DNA of 64,000 nucleotides from Himantopus leucocephalus (lineage: Eukaryota; Chordata; Aves; Charadriiformes; Recurvirostridae). Under the pieces are notes generated by a model, which saw only the letters and a program-made list of their open reading frames with translations, was not told the DNA's origin and made no database searches. The translations under genes were made by a program, and so were the position numbers. Location: contig RSEF01000017.1 of the NCBI GenBank assembly GCA_003993805.1, forward strand, positions 10,032,893-10,096,892, given 5' to 3'. Positions 1 to 12,158 of the stretch are shown piece after piece; the first letter of the stretch is position 1, and each line of letters opens with the position of its first letter.

Positions 1-3000
1 TTTTAAAAGCAATGACAACTTTTACTTTGTTTTAGCTATACTTATTCATTGGAGGGGCTGTGAATTTCTGAAGCACATGAATGGCAATTGTCAATCTGGA
101 TTTTTCCTTACCCAACCTATTACAGCCTCCTGAGCTTTTTTTCCTGGATTCTGCAAATGAAAGGACTGTGCTGGTCAGTGCAGAGTAATATTTCAGGGGT
201 TACTATCTGGGAAGACAGAGTTGATTTGATTCCTGTGCTGCAGTTTTCACAAACGCTCGAAGTAGGGCACTGTGTTCCATATGGAAGACAAGTGAGCGTA
301 GCTGGGCGGCCAAGAATCTGCCTACGGTGCTGCTGCTTCACCCAAAGAACAGGCAGATCAATGTTTTCTTTCTACCTAGATGAGTTTTGTTTCTTTCTGT
401 GAACCAGCGATTAGGACATGGGAATTAACTGTTTTGGCCAGCCCTGCAGCCAAAGTCATTTTCCCAAATTAAGCCTTGTAATTTCCCTGCCCTCCCAGCA
501 CGAGAGCCCTGGAGCTTGCTGGGCAGTGTCCTTTCAGATGGAGCCAGGGTTGCTGCAACTTTTCTTTAAAGAGATTCAGCGCATGGCTGTAGCACGTTTT
601 CAGTGTAGAGCTTAAAGGGTGTGTTAGAGGAGAGGTAGAGTTTGGCAGCCTTGAATAAACCCCAAGGGTTTTCTTATAGGAGTATTTTAGAAACTGAAAA
701 TGAAAGGCTTCCGTTAGGCAAGTATCAACTGTAAATACACTTAATCTATGGTACACAGACGTGCCCTGATTGGGAGGAGAGGAAACTGTCTGCCACTAGG
801 TAGCTTTTGACAGCAAGCTGTTAGTCCCCTAGCTTTCATAGTGGTGTCAGATCTATAACGTAAGCAAGTGTCCTTCTGCCGAAGATCTTGGCCGTAGGTC
901 CCGGTGCTCTCAGAGAGGTGAAAGAAAAGCAGCAGCAGGGCTTCTCAGTCATGCGTCGACGTTTTGGGTATGGAAGATAATTTTATCTTCCTGAACATTC
1001 CCATCCACGTCTGCTAAAATGCACAATGCACTCACCTCTGTATGTGAAAGGGCTTGAGTCTTTTAGATCACTCTCATTCATTTGCTGCTGTGCTTCCTTG
1101 TCTTTCTTGAAATCCAAGAACCGCTTCAAAGAAGCATCTGGTATTGGAATATTTCCCTCTTAAATATTTGATTCTTGACTCCATCTTGTATCCAAGCTGA
1201 TTGTTTGCGAACTGCTCCTTTGCTCATGGAAGTAACCGTTATAACAGCGTTCTGTTCTGGAGCTCTGTAGAATTTTTGCGGGAGATGCCATAGCAAAAAT
1301 GAATAGTGCAATAAATGCAGTCAAAACACTCAAGGTTGAAATATTGAGCTATAGTGGATCATAAATGATTCTGTTACTTGGCTTCTGTGTATCTAAATTG
1401 GTACTGTGTCATGTCTCTTAGTTTCTTTATTTTTCCTTCTCTCGCATGTCCTGTTTATCCTGCTATGGACAGCAGATGCGTGTGGATGTATGAAATGTGC
1501 ACATACGTGCACAGACAGCTGACTAGGTGGACGTGGTGTGTATGTGGAGCAGAGAAGAGAATATAAACAAACACATCTATGCTTTTTAGCCTGTGTTTGA
1601 TTAATGCATGCACTTAAATATATCATGTAAATTTAAAATGGAGAATTATTGCCTCCTACAATAGTGAGAAATTTGTACAGCGTGAGTTTTATATCAAAGG
1701 AAAACAAGGAAATATCATTAAACACTGGAAAAGTCACGGAATGTCCCACAGGCATCAGTTCAGAATCGCCCTGTTAATTTTGTGCCAGTGGGGTCTGGTT
1801 TTCATACCTTGTGCTGGCGCAAAGAGAGCAGCCGTGTTTCCAGTGGAGTCTTGCAGAGTCGCTCCTGCAAAGCGTGGTCAGTGCGTCCCGGGGAGGAGCC
1901 GGCAGCTCTGAAACAGGGGTGACACACTCTTCGTCGGGTCCCGTGTCCATTGCCAGGCAGCTCTTTGCAGCTCTGCCATGGTGCGGCCGTGCGTGTTCAG
2001 GGCAACTATGAAAACTGAGCGAATTCCGGTCTAGTAAAACCTTGGCCCACCAGCTTTTTTCTATAGAGAACATCTGAGGAATTGCTCAAAGTGGTATGTT
2101 AGAAAAATACGCTGATCATAAGCAAGCAGAGCTTACATTTGTAGAAAAAAAAAATGGTTGTTTCTCATAGTATTGGATTTTATGTTGCTTGAGAAGAGAC
2201 CTTTTGTTTGAAAAAGGTGGAATAAGTAAAATCCTGTGGGATTCACACTGGAGTAGTTGGCCAAATTTTGCTAGTCTTTTGCATACTGATTTTTTTCTAG
2301 GAGCCTTCTTACAGTAACAGTAATAAAACTATTGATTGTGAATAAGAGAAGCAAAATCAGAGCAAGTATAACTAGTATTCTGTATGAGAGGTGCAGTAAT
2401 CTGGAACAATCAGTTTATATAAATGTGAGATTTAAAGGAGGATAGTGGAATGAGTGCTCCTTTCAATTTGTTGGCTGGCCAGATTGCTTGTTAGAGCTAA
2501 AAAGGGTTCCGTTAAAGTGGCTTTTGGCTAACAATGGCTCCTGCCTCCCGGTTTATTACAGCAGCTAACAAAGTTTTTATCATGGAGCGCTGTATGTTTG
2601 TCTGTGTAGGAACCTCTCTGGAATCAGCCACAAATCAAGCATTGGGCAGATGGATTTTCCTTGATTGGACCCACATTTCTCCTACAGAATTTGTGATGGA
2701 GAAAGTTTCAGGGTGGGGCTTTGGGCACAGGGAGCAGAGCCAGAGAACTGGGAGAAGGTTATTCTGCAGTTGTTAATTATTGTTATTAGTGCATTTCTGG
2801 TTGTTTTCTTGTTGTAGTGACCTTTTCAGTCACTGCTGTTACTTTATTACAGTAATATTTTTAAAATAATTTCTGACAGTTTTTCAGGAATTTAGAAAGT
2901 CAGTTTATATGGGTTGGGTTTTGTGTTTTGTTTTTTTTTTTAAATCTAAATACATGAACTTGGTCTCATCTCCTCTGAAACTGGGAAAGGCTGCTGGGAC

Positions 3001-5068
3001 TTTACACTAGCACCGAGAGGGCAGGGACAGCGTGTCACTTCGCGGGACAAATACCTTCAGACTTTCTTGATTTGGTGGAAGATGGGTACCCGGCGTAACT
3101 CCATGCTCTGATGTAATCCCCAAACTGATCATTCCGAGGGACACCTATTCTCAGTGCACCTAGAGCTCATTTCATGCTAAGGGACTCTCAGTTACTAACA
3201 TTTGTGATTATTTTGCAAGGGTGGGGTTTTTTTTCATAATTCCAGAAGATAATACTCTATTTAAGCTTTTTCTTGGCACTACAAAAGTCTGAGCATATGG
3301 TTGATTGTTAAATGAGCCTCAGCCTTGGAAGGGTACAGCCACGCATTAATAACAGCAACAACTTGCACTACCGCTACTTCCTCTTTTTTTTTCTTTATTG
3401 CATTAAAAATTTTTGCTAATAACCCACAGAGGGAAGAGGAAGTCATGTACTGTAGTGCATTTAATTCCTAAGCTAGTGCTAATGCAGTCTGCTCTATGGC
3501 TTTTCAAATGTTCATAAAACTTATTTTGATGCAAGAGGAGAGCATCAATAACTTATGAACGTCTGTGGTCTCACAGTGAACTTAGTTTGTGAGTTCTTTT
3601 TAGATCTAATTATCATTTGTTTATTCCCAACAAACTTGATATGCCAAATATTTTTAGGCACGACGAAATTGGTTAAGTTTGATGAGAATATGGTGAGTGC
3701 TGCGTTGCAAAGGATGAAGAAGTCACTGTTTCCTTTGGCAAGCGCAGTGACTCACCCTGCAGAACTAGGACACGGGCAGACCCCAGAGCGCACGAAGGGC
3801 TTTCAGATCAGTGCGAACAAGTGCTGGAGAGCATGCATTCTCTTCTGGCTCCTTACTCAAATGGCATTAGCCAGTGGAGCTTTCTAAGTAGGAAGACTTA
3901 CAATAGTAGGTGCACAGTGAAGGGTGACACTAACTGCGTGTTAAGTACAGCGCAGGGGCCGCTGGTTTTCATGAGAATGAAAATATTTTGAGGAATGCGG
4001 AGGAGTTTGTACAGGGAAACCACTCGGCGCTGTCAACAATGACAGAAATGCAAAGTCAGGAATGGGAGCATCGGGCAGGTAGCGATGTCCGCGTTCCCGT
4101 TCGGTGGGTAACGTCGGTCCCCGCTTGCCCCTGCAGGTGGGGAGCAAATGCTGGCAGCTTAACGATTCAAGGACAGTCTCAGGATTGAGACTGGCCTCAT
4201 ACAGTACCTGCATTTCTATCAAGGCTGCCTTGTCCTGCAATATGCAAATCAGCCTTTTAATGGGGTTCCTTTGCAAAATATTTCTTGAACCAGAAAGTTA
4301 ATTACTGATCTCTAATTAATGGCTATGTTAGGAGGCTAGAGTAAAATCAGAGAGAACTGCTTTGAAGGAGAGATGCAGGAGGAAATTATAGGTTCTCCCC
4401 AGAAACTGTTATGTTTCTCATCTCCCTCTCATGGTATTTGGAAATCTAGAAACTGATATTCAAATATTTTTAAAAGGATAATGTTCTTAATGGAAAGAGG
4501 GGATTTTGGAGGGTTTTTTGGGGAGGCACTGAAACAAAAAAAAATTAATCATTTATATGTAAGAAAGAGTAATACTCTGCTTTGTAAAAATATTGTACAG
4601 TTCCCTTATACAGGTGGTTCAGGTTTCCATTATATTAAGAGTGGCATTTATTCCCCTTTGGAGCGAGTCTCACGCTGCAGTTAATGGCTGGTGATGGGCG
4701 GTAGAGCAGAAGGGTGTTTAAAACCGGGTGAGGAATCGGGAGTTTCATGGCACAACAGCACCGGCAGTGACAGTGGGGGCTCGGCAAAGCTCAAGCCCTT
4801 CCCCGGTCAGCGTTCTTTGCATTACATTTTCTTGGTTAAGGGAAGCAGAGGTCCTGGTAAATCAGGCAGGTTGCAGATCAATTGCACCGGCATACAGAAA
4901 TCTTTGTTATAAAGCCCCATTGAGCAATACACTGCTTCTTGTGCCTAAAGCCATTTAATAACCCCAAGAGGGGCAGAGGTGGACCGCAAACAAGGTGGTG
5001 CCTTTCAGCTTCTGCCAAGGCAACAGCAAGGTCTCAACCATTCCTCCTATTAAATTGGGTTTTGTTAC
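1..5068. other. Non-coding DNA, no gene seen
   Basis: No frame here shows a domain or an exon chain that I recognise. The sequence is mostly AT-leaning, with small GC-richer pockets near 1860-2010 and 4040-4150. Homopolymer runs include A at about 2144-2154 and T at about 2931-2941. TAATTA-type homeodomain core sites lie around 4300-4320, but such sites are common by chance. I see no repeat family, tRNA or CpG island. It is intergenic or intronic DNA. Confidence 0.7.
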
Positions 5069-5086
5069 ACATATATATATATATGT
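5069..5086. repeat. (AT)7 microsatellite forming an 18-bp palindrome
   Basis: Seven AT units are bounded by AC on the left and GT on the right, which makes the whole 18-bp stretch a perfect palindrome. Short AT dinucleotide runs are common in vertebrate DNA and usually vary in length between individuals. No function is implied. Confidence 0.9.
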
Positions 5087-8000
5087 TTGTTCAGGCTTTT
5101 GCACATGCATGGGAATGTGTGATTTGTACCTGAGGCTACCTGAGGTAAAGGTATTTGACATTCTCAAAGAAATACATAAACACTTCCCCTTGTCCTACAT
5201 AATCAAACTAACTTGCTGATTGAAGAGGGAGGTCGTGTCTATTATCTCTCAGTAAAAGACTATATTAATTCCTAGAAATTTTTTCAAGCCACAGTAAAAT
5301 GTCAAGGGGAGGGCTAAGAGGCTGGAATTATTTTAATAGCCTTCTTCACGTTTCCCCGCTTCCCGGCTTCCTAACAGCCCAAACAAACAGCACAGTGCCC
5401 CACAGGGTGCAGCTCGCGCGTTGGCACGACTGGGAGTCATGGAGCAAAATTATAAAATCCTTCCTGCTTAGGCATATGCAGCGCTACCGGGATAATTGGC
5501 TTCATGCATCTTACAATTAGCTTGCAAAAATATGTTTTGCATTCCTGACCTTTTCTCTATAAGCAAGGCCATTGTTTCACTGTCCTGCTTAATTACAAAA
5601 TATAGTGTTGTGTGAGGATAGAGATGACATCGTTGTATCGTTGGCTCTAATTTGACGAGACATCATAATGGGGAGTTTTCATACTGAGGGCACTGAATTA
5701 GTGTAGCGTGAAGCCACATTTCTCTAAACCTACTAAATAAGGAGAAGTTAATTTTATGCTCTATCTTTTTGACGTTTGTAATCAAAGCATTGTATTACAG
5801 CTGCAGATGGTTAGCGTTTGAAGAATGTTTGGTAAATGCCGACAATCGGAAGGCATTGTTTCTGCAGCGGAAGATCAGGTTGATTAATGGATAGAAGGAT
5901 GCTTGCTTTCATTTTGCTGTTCTCGCAGTCTGAATACGTATTATTGACTCGTTTGGCCATTGCCTGCCAGACGTGACGTGGTGGTGCATCAGTGTACACC
6001 TCAGGGTTACAAGCAGATAGTTCTGTTCGTGTCCTTTCAGCAAAGACTCGGAGCGACGGTGACAGTTAAGTTGCGTTGTGGCTAATGGTGTCTTGATATT
6101 CTTCAGATCGAAGACAGATACTGCTTCTCCATGGGATTAACATTTTGTTTCCAAACAGACCATTTATTCTCACTTTGCCCTGGTGAGATTTTCATGTGCA
6201 TGGATTTCAGTGCAATTACATTACCGTTACTCTTCATGTCAATAAACTCAAAGAAAAAAAGGGAAAAGAAAATGCCATCACTACAGCTTTTATACCAGAA
6301 GACGCTTTCTGTTAGTTCTAGACTCTCTGTTTGCTGTTTCAATTGTTATTTGTTTACAACAAAACCTAAGATACTTCTATCCCAGGCTTAAACATTCTGG
6401 CACACAATGAAAACTGCTCATGATGAAAACATTCCTTTTAAACTAAGAGGAACAGCCTTGCTTTCCCCAGCCCACTGTCTCCTGGCCGCATGCCCCCCTT
6501 GCAGCAGATCCCCTCATCACGCGATCATAGGAAGGTCCGCACGTTGATTCAATGGCAAATTATTATTTAGGGGGGTGATTTTCAGTTTGGGTAGGGCACT
6601 GAAGCAACTCATGTAACTGCAGAGTACCGGGAAGATGGCAGAAGAAGGGCTTTTCCTTTCAATGGCAGCGTGCAGATGCATTTACTGAGATATAATGTCC
6701 CACTGTACTCTCAGTATCTGCCCCTGGCGCTGGGTAGGCACTGGGGAGGGACATCCACCTGGCATCGGCCTCGGTGTTCCAGCTTTCAAAATGGAATTTC
6801 CCATCTCAGAGGAGAGGTACATTGCTTGATGGATCAAATCTTTATGTCCTCTACTCTGTCATTTCTATTGGCAATTAGTATTAGCAATAGATGTCTTTCT
6901 CTCTTGGAAGGAGAAAACGTTTAAAAACAAGTTTCGCTCAGTTCTTTATGGAAACTGCAAAACCTCAATTGGAAAATCTGTGTGAGGGGCAGAGACAGAG
7001 TTGTAAGTGAAGATACAACAACTGAGGTGGGCAAGGTTTTCCAGCCTTTGTTCGGAGAGCTGGAAGACGCAGATGTTTGACATGTATATCTTGTTATCCA
7101 ATTTCATATTGCAGTGGTCGTGCACAGAAATCCGTTGATTGTAGCTGGAGGCAGCCTATGCGTTGAGCTCACTGCTGGCAGTGAGTTGTACAGAGCACTG
7201 GATATAATGATGTTCAAGACTTGTGAATATAAAATAACTATGTCAAGTTCATCCATCAGCTGGGAGGGGAGTTAAAAACAGAGGCAGGAAAAATAGGCTC
7301 CTCTGTCCTTCCTCCTTTCCATACTCTTTAATAATGCCTTATGATATGGAGCCTCTTCGTGAATGATTATTAGAGAGATTTCAGGTAGATTGCTCACGTA
7401 TGGATATCTTCTTATGATACTGATATTACGATATTGTTGATCTAGTTGGGAGTGTTTATAATTTTAATTTTCAGTACAACTACGGAATGTCTCACTTAGG
7501 TTCTCTTCAGCAAAATTCAGGTCAGGTGTAATGAAAAGAAGCAGAAACTGATTTTAATTGAATTAAACCAGTGCATTTCAGCTGGAATTAAAATATAATC
7601 TGTTTAAAAATACTTAACCGATTTGAATTAAAGCCAGAAATATGAATTTAGCTTTAATCCATGTGTGTTATATAAGTAATTATATGAGAAAGGGATGTGG
7701 CATGCATTGTACATGATTGATAGCGTGCAGGAGGGTGGCATTCATTCACAAAGTGATGTAAATGTCTTAGTAATTATAAAGCCGTGGGTATTATATCAGA
7801 CTGTCCCCTTTGCTCCCATTTACAAATGTCTCTGGGATTACGCTGGCCGTGTACAATAGCCCCCACGCTCCATGGCTGTACGGGAGAGATTACACACATC
7901 CCCTGTTTGAACCATTCGGTGCTTCTTCCCCATAGGAGTCCCTCTGCAAAGTGCTCCTGCGGTACTTACCAACTGATTTACATAACTCTGTTGTATGTAC

Positions 8001-8519
8001 CTTGAATAATTAATATTTTGCTGTCCTTGCTGTGTGGAGATTTCTTCTATTATGGGTGTGTTTGTTGCTATATAGTAACACTTTAAATGATACGTATATG
8101 TACGGAGAGAGAAAGAGAGAAGGATTTTTCTTTTTTGTGAGAACAAAATTTTTAAGAAATGCATTGCTTCTGCGAATTGAAAGGCAAAGCTGGGGGCTGC
8201 CATTAGCTCATCTTGGGATCTGTTGTTTCTCCTCTGCCCGGGCATAATCCTCCTGGGCGCTAAGGAGGGCCAAGCGCTGTGCTGTCGGGACGTGAATCCA
8301 GGCTGCAGGGCAGGCTCTGCGTGAGCCGGGCTGTGACATTTCCCCGACGAGGAGGAACGTGTCTCCCGTATTGCTCCCCATGAGCCGCCCCACTGCGCGC
8401 CGGGTTTCCTTCCAGGCGCAGAAAGACCGATTCTACCACTAGTGCAGGGTGAGACAGATGCTTCGGAGACATCCCTCAGTTATCCAGGTCTCTCCAATCT
8501 GTAACACGAAGAGCCTGGA
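5087..8519. other. AT-rich non-coding DNA, no gene seen
   Basis: No coding frame can be supported. Two stretches, about 5521-5810 and 7530-7710, are non-repetitive, AT-rich and dense in homeodomain-like and SOX-like cores. The first includes CATTGTTT and adjoining E-boxes (CAGCTG then CAGATG) near 5800. That is the look of tissue-specific enhancers, but without an alignment to other species it is only a suggestion. A purine-rich patch lies at about 6248-6272 and another at 8104-8125. Confidence 0.6.
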
Positions 8520-8545
8520 TTGTGTGTGTGTGTGTGAGAGAGAGA
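8520..8545. repeat. Compound (TG)n(AG)n microsatellite
   Basis: About eight TG units run directly into about five AG units. It is an ordinary compound dinucleotide microsatellite lying roughly 150 bp upstream of a CR1 insertion, and it is likely to vary in length between individuals. Confidence 0.9.
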
Positions 8546-8689
8546 TGTTTGGCATTTTCAATCACAATAAAAAATGTCTTCTGCTTCTTTGTGACATATG
8601 AACAACTGGAGTCCTGGCTATTGCTAAAAAACAGTAAGAAGAAAATCTGAATTCAAGTTGCCAGTTGCTTGAATTTGGTGGTACTTGGA

Positions 8690-8872
8690 TCAAGAGGTTC
8701 GGCTTAGGGCTATTGTAAAGCTATTTAGCCTGGAGAAGAGGAGGCTGAGGGGAGACCTTANNNNNNNNNNNNNNNNNNNNNNNNNNNNNNNNNNNNNNNN
8801 NNNNNNNNNNNNNNNNNNNNNNNNNNNNNNNNNNNNNNNNNNNNNNNNNNNNNNNNNNNNAACAATTCTATG
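8690..8872 (+). mobile_element. CR1 LINE 3' fragment split by an assembly gap
   Basis: The left part, about 8690-8760, matches the well-known bird CR1 segment containing TTTAGCCTGGAGAAGAGG followed by GGCTGAGGGGAGACCTTA. The right part, 8861-8872, is the CR1 3' end ATTCTATGAT. A 100-N gap lies between. CR1 is the main non-LTR retrotransposon of birds; copies are usually 5'-truncated and end in short ATTCTATGA-type units with no poly-A. In intact copies these two landmarks are separated by a few hundred bases, so the gap replaces most of the 3' end. The copy is dead: only untranslated and terminal sequence is visible. Confidence 0.9.
8761..8860. other. Assembly gap (100 N)
   Basis: Exactly 100 undetermined bases, which is a customary placeholder length for a gap of unknown size. 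It falls inside a CR1 repeat, a usual place for an assembly to break. Any apparent reading frame across it is meaningless. Confidence 0.98.
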
Positions 8873-11800
8873 ATCCCAAAGGGAAGAGACATTTGCAGTG
8901 TGTCATTTCTCCTACACAGTCACATTCCACATCAGTGGAGGAGACTGAGGTATAAAATTTGGCTGTTTGTGAACTCTCTTTTATTTTAACTTTTGTGCTT
9001 TCAGAAGATCAGGTTTGCGTGGTTTAAAAGCCATGGTGCAGCATTTTTTATTTCTTTTGATACCTGCTGAAATGGTTGCTTTAATGCTCTACCTTAGCGG
9101 TTTTAATCACTGGCATCGTTCACGATTACCCTATATTGTGGCCTTTTCACTATGCCTTTTACTAACGCTCTAAGTAAACGTGGAAGTATGTGTTGTTTGT
9201 GCAGCATCTGTGTTGGTGAGCACAGAGGGTTTGACCAACAAAGTGTAATTAGCGTGGTGACGCCAGGCTGCGTGCGTGGGAGTGCCTTGGTGGGTGCGGG
9301 TACCAGAGGTACCCACAGGGAACGGCGGAACGCTGGCCATGCGTGTCCCGAGCTGGGGATGGCATCTGCGGAGGCTCTCTGCAGGAAACCTCTCCAGCTC
9401 ACCCGGAATTAATTATTCACTGATCATCACTCAGACCTTATGGATTAGGGAGAAGGGAGGAGGGTTGGCAGGGGGTGGGTAGAAGATGGAGCAATTTGGA
9501 TGCAATTAGCATTTCATTTCTTTCCTTACTCCCAGTTTGCTTAAATTGGAGATTGCATGTTAGAACCAAGCAAGGATTTATATCCCAGCAGTGGAAGTTC
9601 CCTGTGCACCAGAAACTGGCAAATCCACTACAGTCTTTAAGTTTCCCAAAGAGATAAAACACTCGGTCAATTTGAGGAGTTGAAACGTCAGGGGAGCAAG
9701 TTTTGTTTAGGAAATGTTGTGAGGGAACGGCAGTGCCCGGTCTGCCAAGGCAGGAACACTTCACTAGCCACGTCCTGCCCTTATGAGAAAAGCATTTAGA
9801 CATTGTCTCTCTCCGTCCCTTATCTGTCTTTGTCCTTTTCCAACTCCTTGAGTGTGCTCCTTGCCAGGAGTCCTCTCTGGGGGTTACGGTTGTGGCCGAT
9901 CCAGAATGGGTACCGAAGCCCGTCCGGGTGAGCTGTCCTGCAGCAGGCGATGGAAAGCCCAACCCGCTGGGTGCATCGCCCGGTCGCAGAGAATGTAATT
10001 TAAGTTTAGTCATTACAAAAGTGTTAGCCAACAGTTGAAAGTCTGCTTCGCTGGTGAGATTGTGTCTAACGTTGGAACCTCAAGGGGTTTTCTTGATTAT
10101 ACCAGTAACCACAGTCTGGGTCACACTTTGCAATAATTATCCTGATGTCTGAAAGGCTGTTAGAAAGTCCCTAGAGGAAGGGGCCCAGTTGCATTGCAGA
10201 AGAATTTAGAGGTATATTCTGGCAAACCTTCAGCACTTAGAGATTTATTTAAGTTAGTTCTTTTAATTGCTTTCTTGCATCCCCATTCTATTAGAAGCTC
10301 TATGAGCCATCTAGGGAAGTAAGTCTAGCTAATATTAATCTCCTCAATCCTTCTTCCTTTAACTAGTTACTCCTGGCTTCATTTACACTGACATTTGAGC
10401 CCTACGGAGTGGGTAATAATTTTGATTCTGTTTTAACGTGTTCTAACAGAACACGTAACAGGAAAAATCATCAGCTGACTTCTGCATTTGATTTTTTTTA
10501 TTAACTCTCAGCTCTTAAATGTGGCTTATGTTCTTTGTATAGCGTTGCTGCTTCCCAAGACTGTTGGCAGCTTCCGTGATACGTATTCATAACGCAATTC
10601 CAGGTCCTTGAGTGAAACCTGCAAGAAAAGGGCAAAGAATTATTTGTCTTTTTTTCATTATCATGGCCCTCATGTACCTGTTCTGACATGCACTTGAGAG
10701 AAGTTTTCTTACTTGATGCCTTTATATCTAAAGCTCTCTCTCTGTATAAACCAAGGCGGGATGTCTTGCCCTCCTTAGATAAAGCCTGTCATGCTGAAGT
10801 TTTCCCTCACTTTATTAGCCTCAGTTCCAACGCTCACACACAACAGGCAGAGCCTCCACGCACCCCTCAGTTAGAGCGAACGTTTTGATCATGGGGGTGT
10901 AAGAAAACAGAACGACAGGAGCACGTTGGGAGTGACGGCCCGGGGAGCCCCGTGCCTGGAGCCAGTTCGTGGTCGGTTTATTCCCTGGCCCCAGAGCTTG
11001 GTTATCTCTTCTGTATGTTATAAAATGTGTCATTGTCTTAAAAAAAAAGAATAATCCTGTCCGAGTGGTGTGAAGTTTTTGCTCTCAATTACATCGTGTA
11101 TCAATGAGTTCCACGGACAGAGTGAGATGTATGGTACATTATTTATATCACTAACACGTTTTAATCTATTGGTAGTTATCTTTCATCTTTATTATCTATT
11201 TCCTGGCCATTTTAGTAAAAGACAGTAAATAGAAACAGATGGTTTCTTTCTTATTTTACCGTGCATTATTTGCTGATAATTTGCTAAGGGGACATTTGTC
11301 ATGTCGTCTCTCCTTGTCTTTTCCAGCTAAAGAGACTCCTCTCTGACTGTTTTCCGTGGTTTATATCCCTTCTTGAGGCTTTTCCTGATAAATGTATTGC
11401 ACATGTACATTAGTGTGCCTTTGGAAGAAACACCTTCTCTACACCTGTTTTTCTTGAAAGCACTGGCATAGATGTTCTGTGCATCTGTGAGATCGGTGTC
11501 TTAGGGGAGCTGCAGCTGAGAAGGACTGAACCATGAGAAACATGAAGCTGTGAGTTTGGTAGCATCCGGATCCTGCACTTCTGGGGCCTTAAGAGAAATT
11601 CTGGGGTGGAGGAGGAGGGAGGAAACAGGGGCGGGCTGGCTGCTGGAAGACTGTTCAGCAGGTAGTGTTACTGAGTGAGCAGAGCAAGGATGCCCGGTGC
11701 GAGCAATGTGTGCAGCAGCACAGGCTGTGAACTGTCGGCACCTTTTCCCTCTCCAGGCTGGCCAGGCCGTTCGTGTGAGCGGTGCTGATGGCTGACAGCA

Positions 11801-12080
11801 AGAGCACTGGGGACCTTAGTGCCATGGCTGTAGGAGTCTGTGTCGGGTGCTGCGGCTCTGTGGCGTTTCAGACTCGTTGAAGTGGTGTGGCCCAAGCAAA
11901 CCTCTGGCAGAGGGACGATGCTCTGCGTCGGAGCACAGTGCTCCTCAGTAGCGCTCAGGAGGGCGCAGGCTGCCTCCCTCCCGCTTTGCTGTCATCTCCG
12001 CTCCCCTGGGAGCACCCGTCCAGGGCACAGCTCTCTGAGGGAACCCTCCAGAGCAGGGGGAGCAGCAGCAGCAGGGGCAG
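8873..12080. other. Non-coding DNA, no gene seen
   Basis: Unique-looking DNA with no supportable exon. GC-richer pockets occur at about 9250-9400, 9890-9990 and 10915-10990, and AT-rich DNA at 10100-10500 and 11040-11300. A purine-rich patch lies at 11600-11635. A 197-codon minus-strand frame at 9438-10031 has no recognisable domain, and I treat it as chance. From about 11680 the DNA becomes GC-rich and leads into the minisatellite at 12081. Confidence 0.65.
12048..12078 (+). repeat. Short AGC-rich trinucleotide run
   Basis: Four to five AGC units sit in a G-rich context immediately upstream of the 26-bp minisatellite. The run is too short to be notable alone, but it marks the start of a low-complexity block that keeps several frames open here. 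Confidence 0.7.
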
Positions 12081-12158
12081 AGGCTCCAGGGCTCCCATGG
12101 GGACAGGGGCTCCAGGGCTCCCATGGGAACTGAGGCTCCAGGGCTCCCGTGCCGCCAG
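12081..12158. repeat. 26-bp minisatellite, three copies
   Basis: The core GGCTCCAGGGCTCCC begins at 12082, 12108 and 12134, which gives an exact 26-bp period. Copies one and two continue with ATGGG; copy three has CGTGC instead and decays at its end. The array lies in a GC-rich pocket and is open in several frames on both strands, but 26 is not a multiple of three, so the frame shifts between copies. That argues against a conserved repeat protein. A DNA-level minisatellite is the best reading. Confidence 0.85.

Noticed and set aside
8685..8873. Short reading frame spanning the 100-N gap
   Set aside because: It consists of CR1 sequence and undetermined bases, so it has no meaning as a protein.
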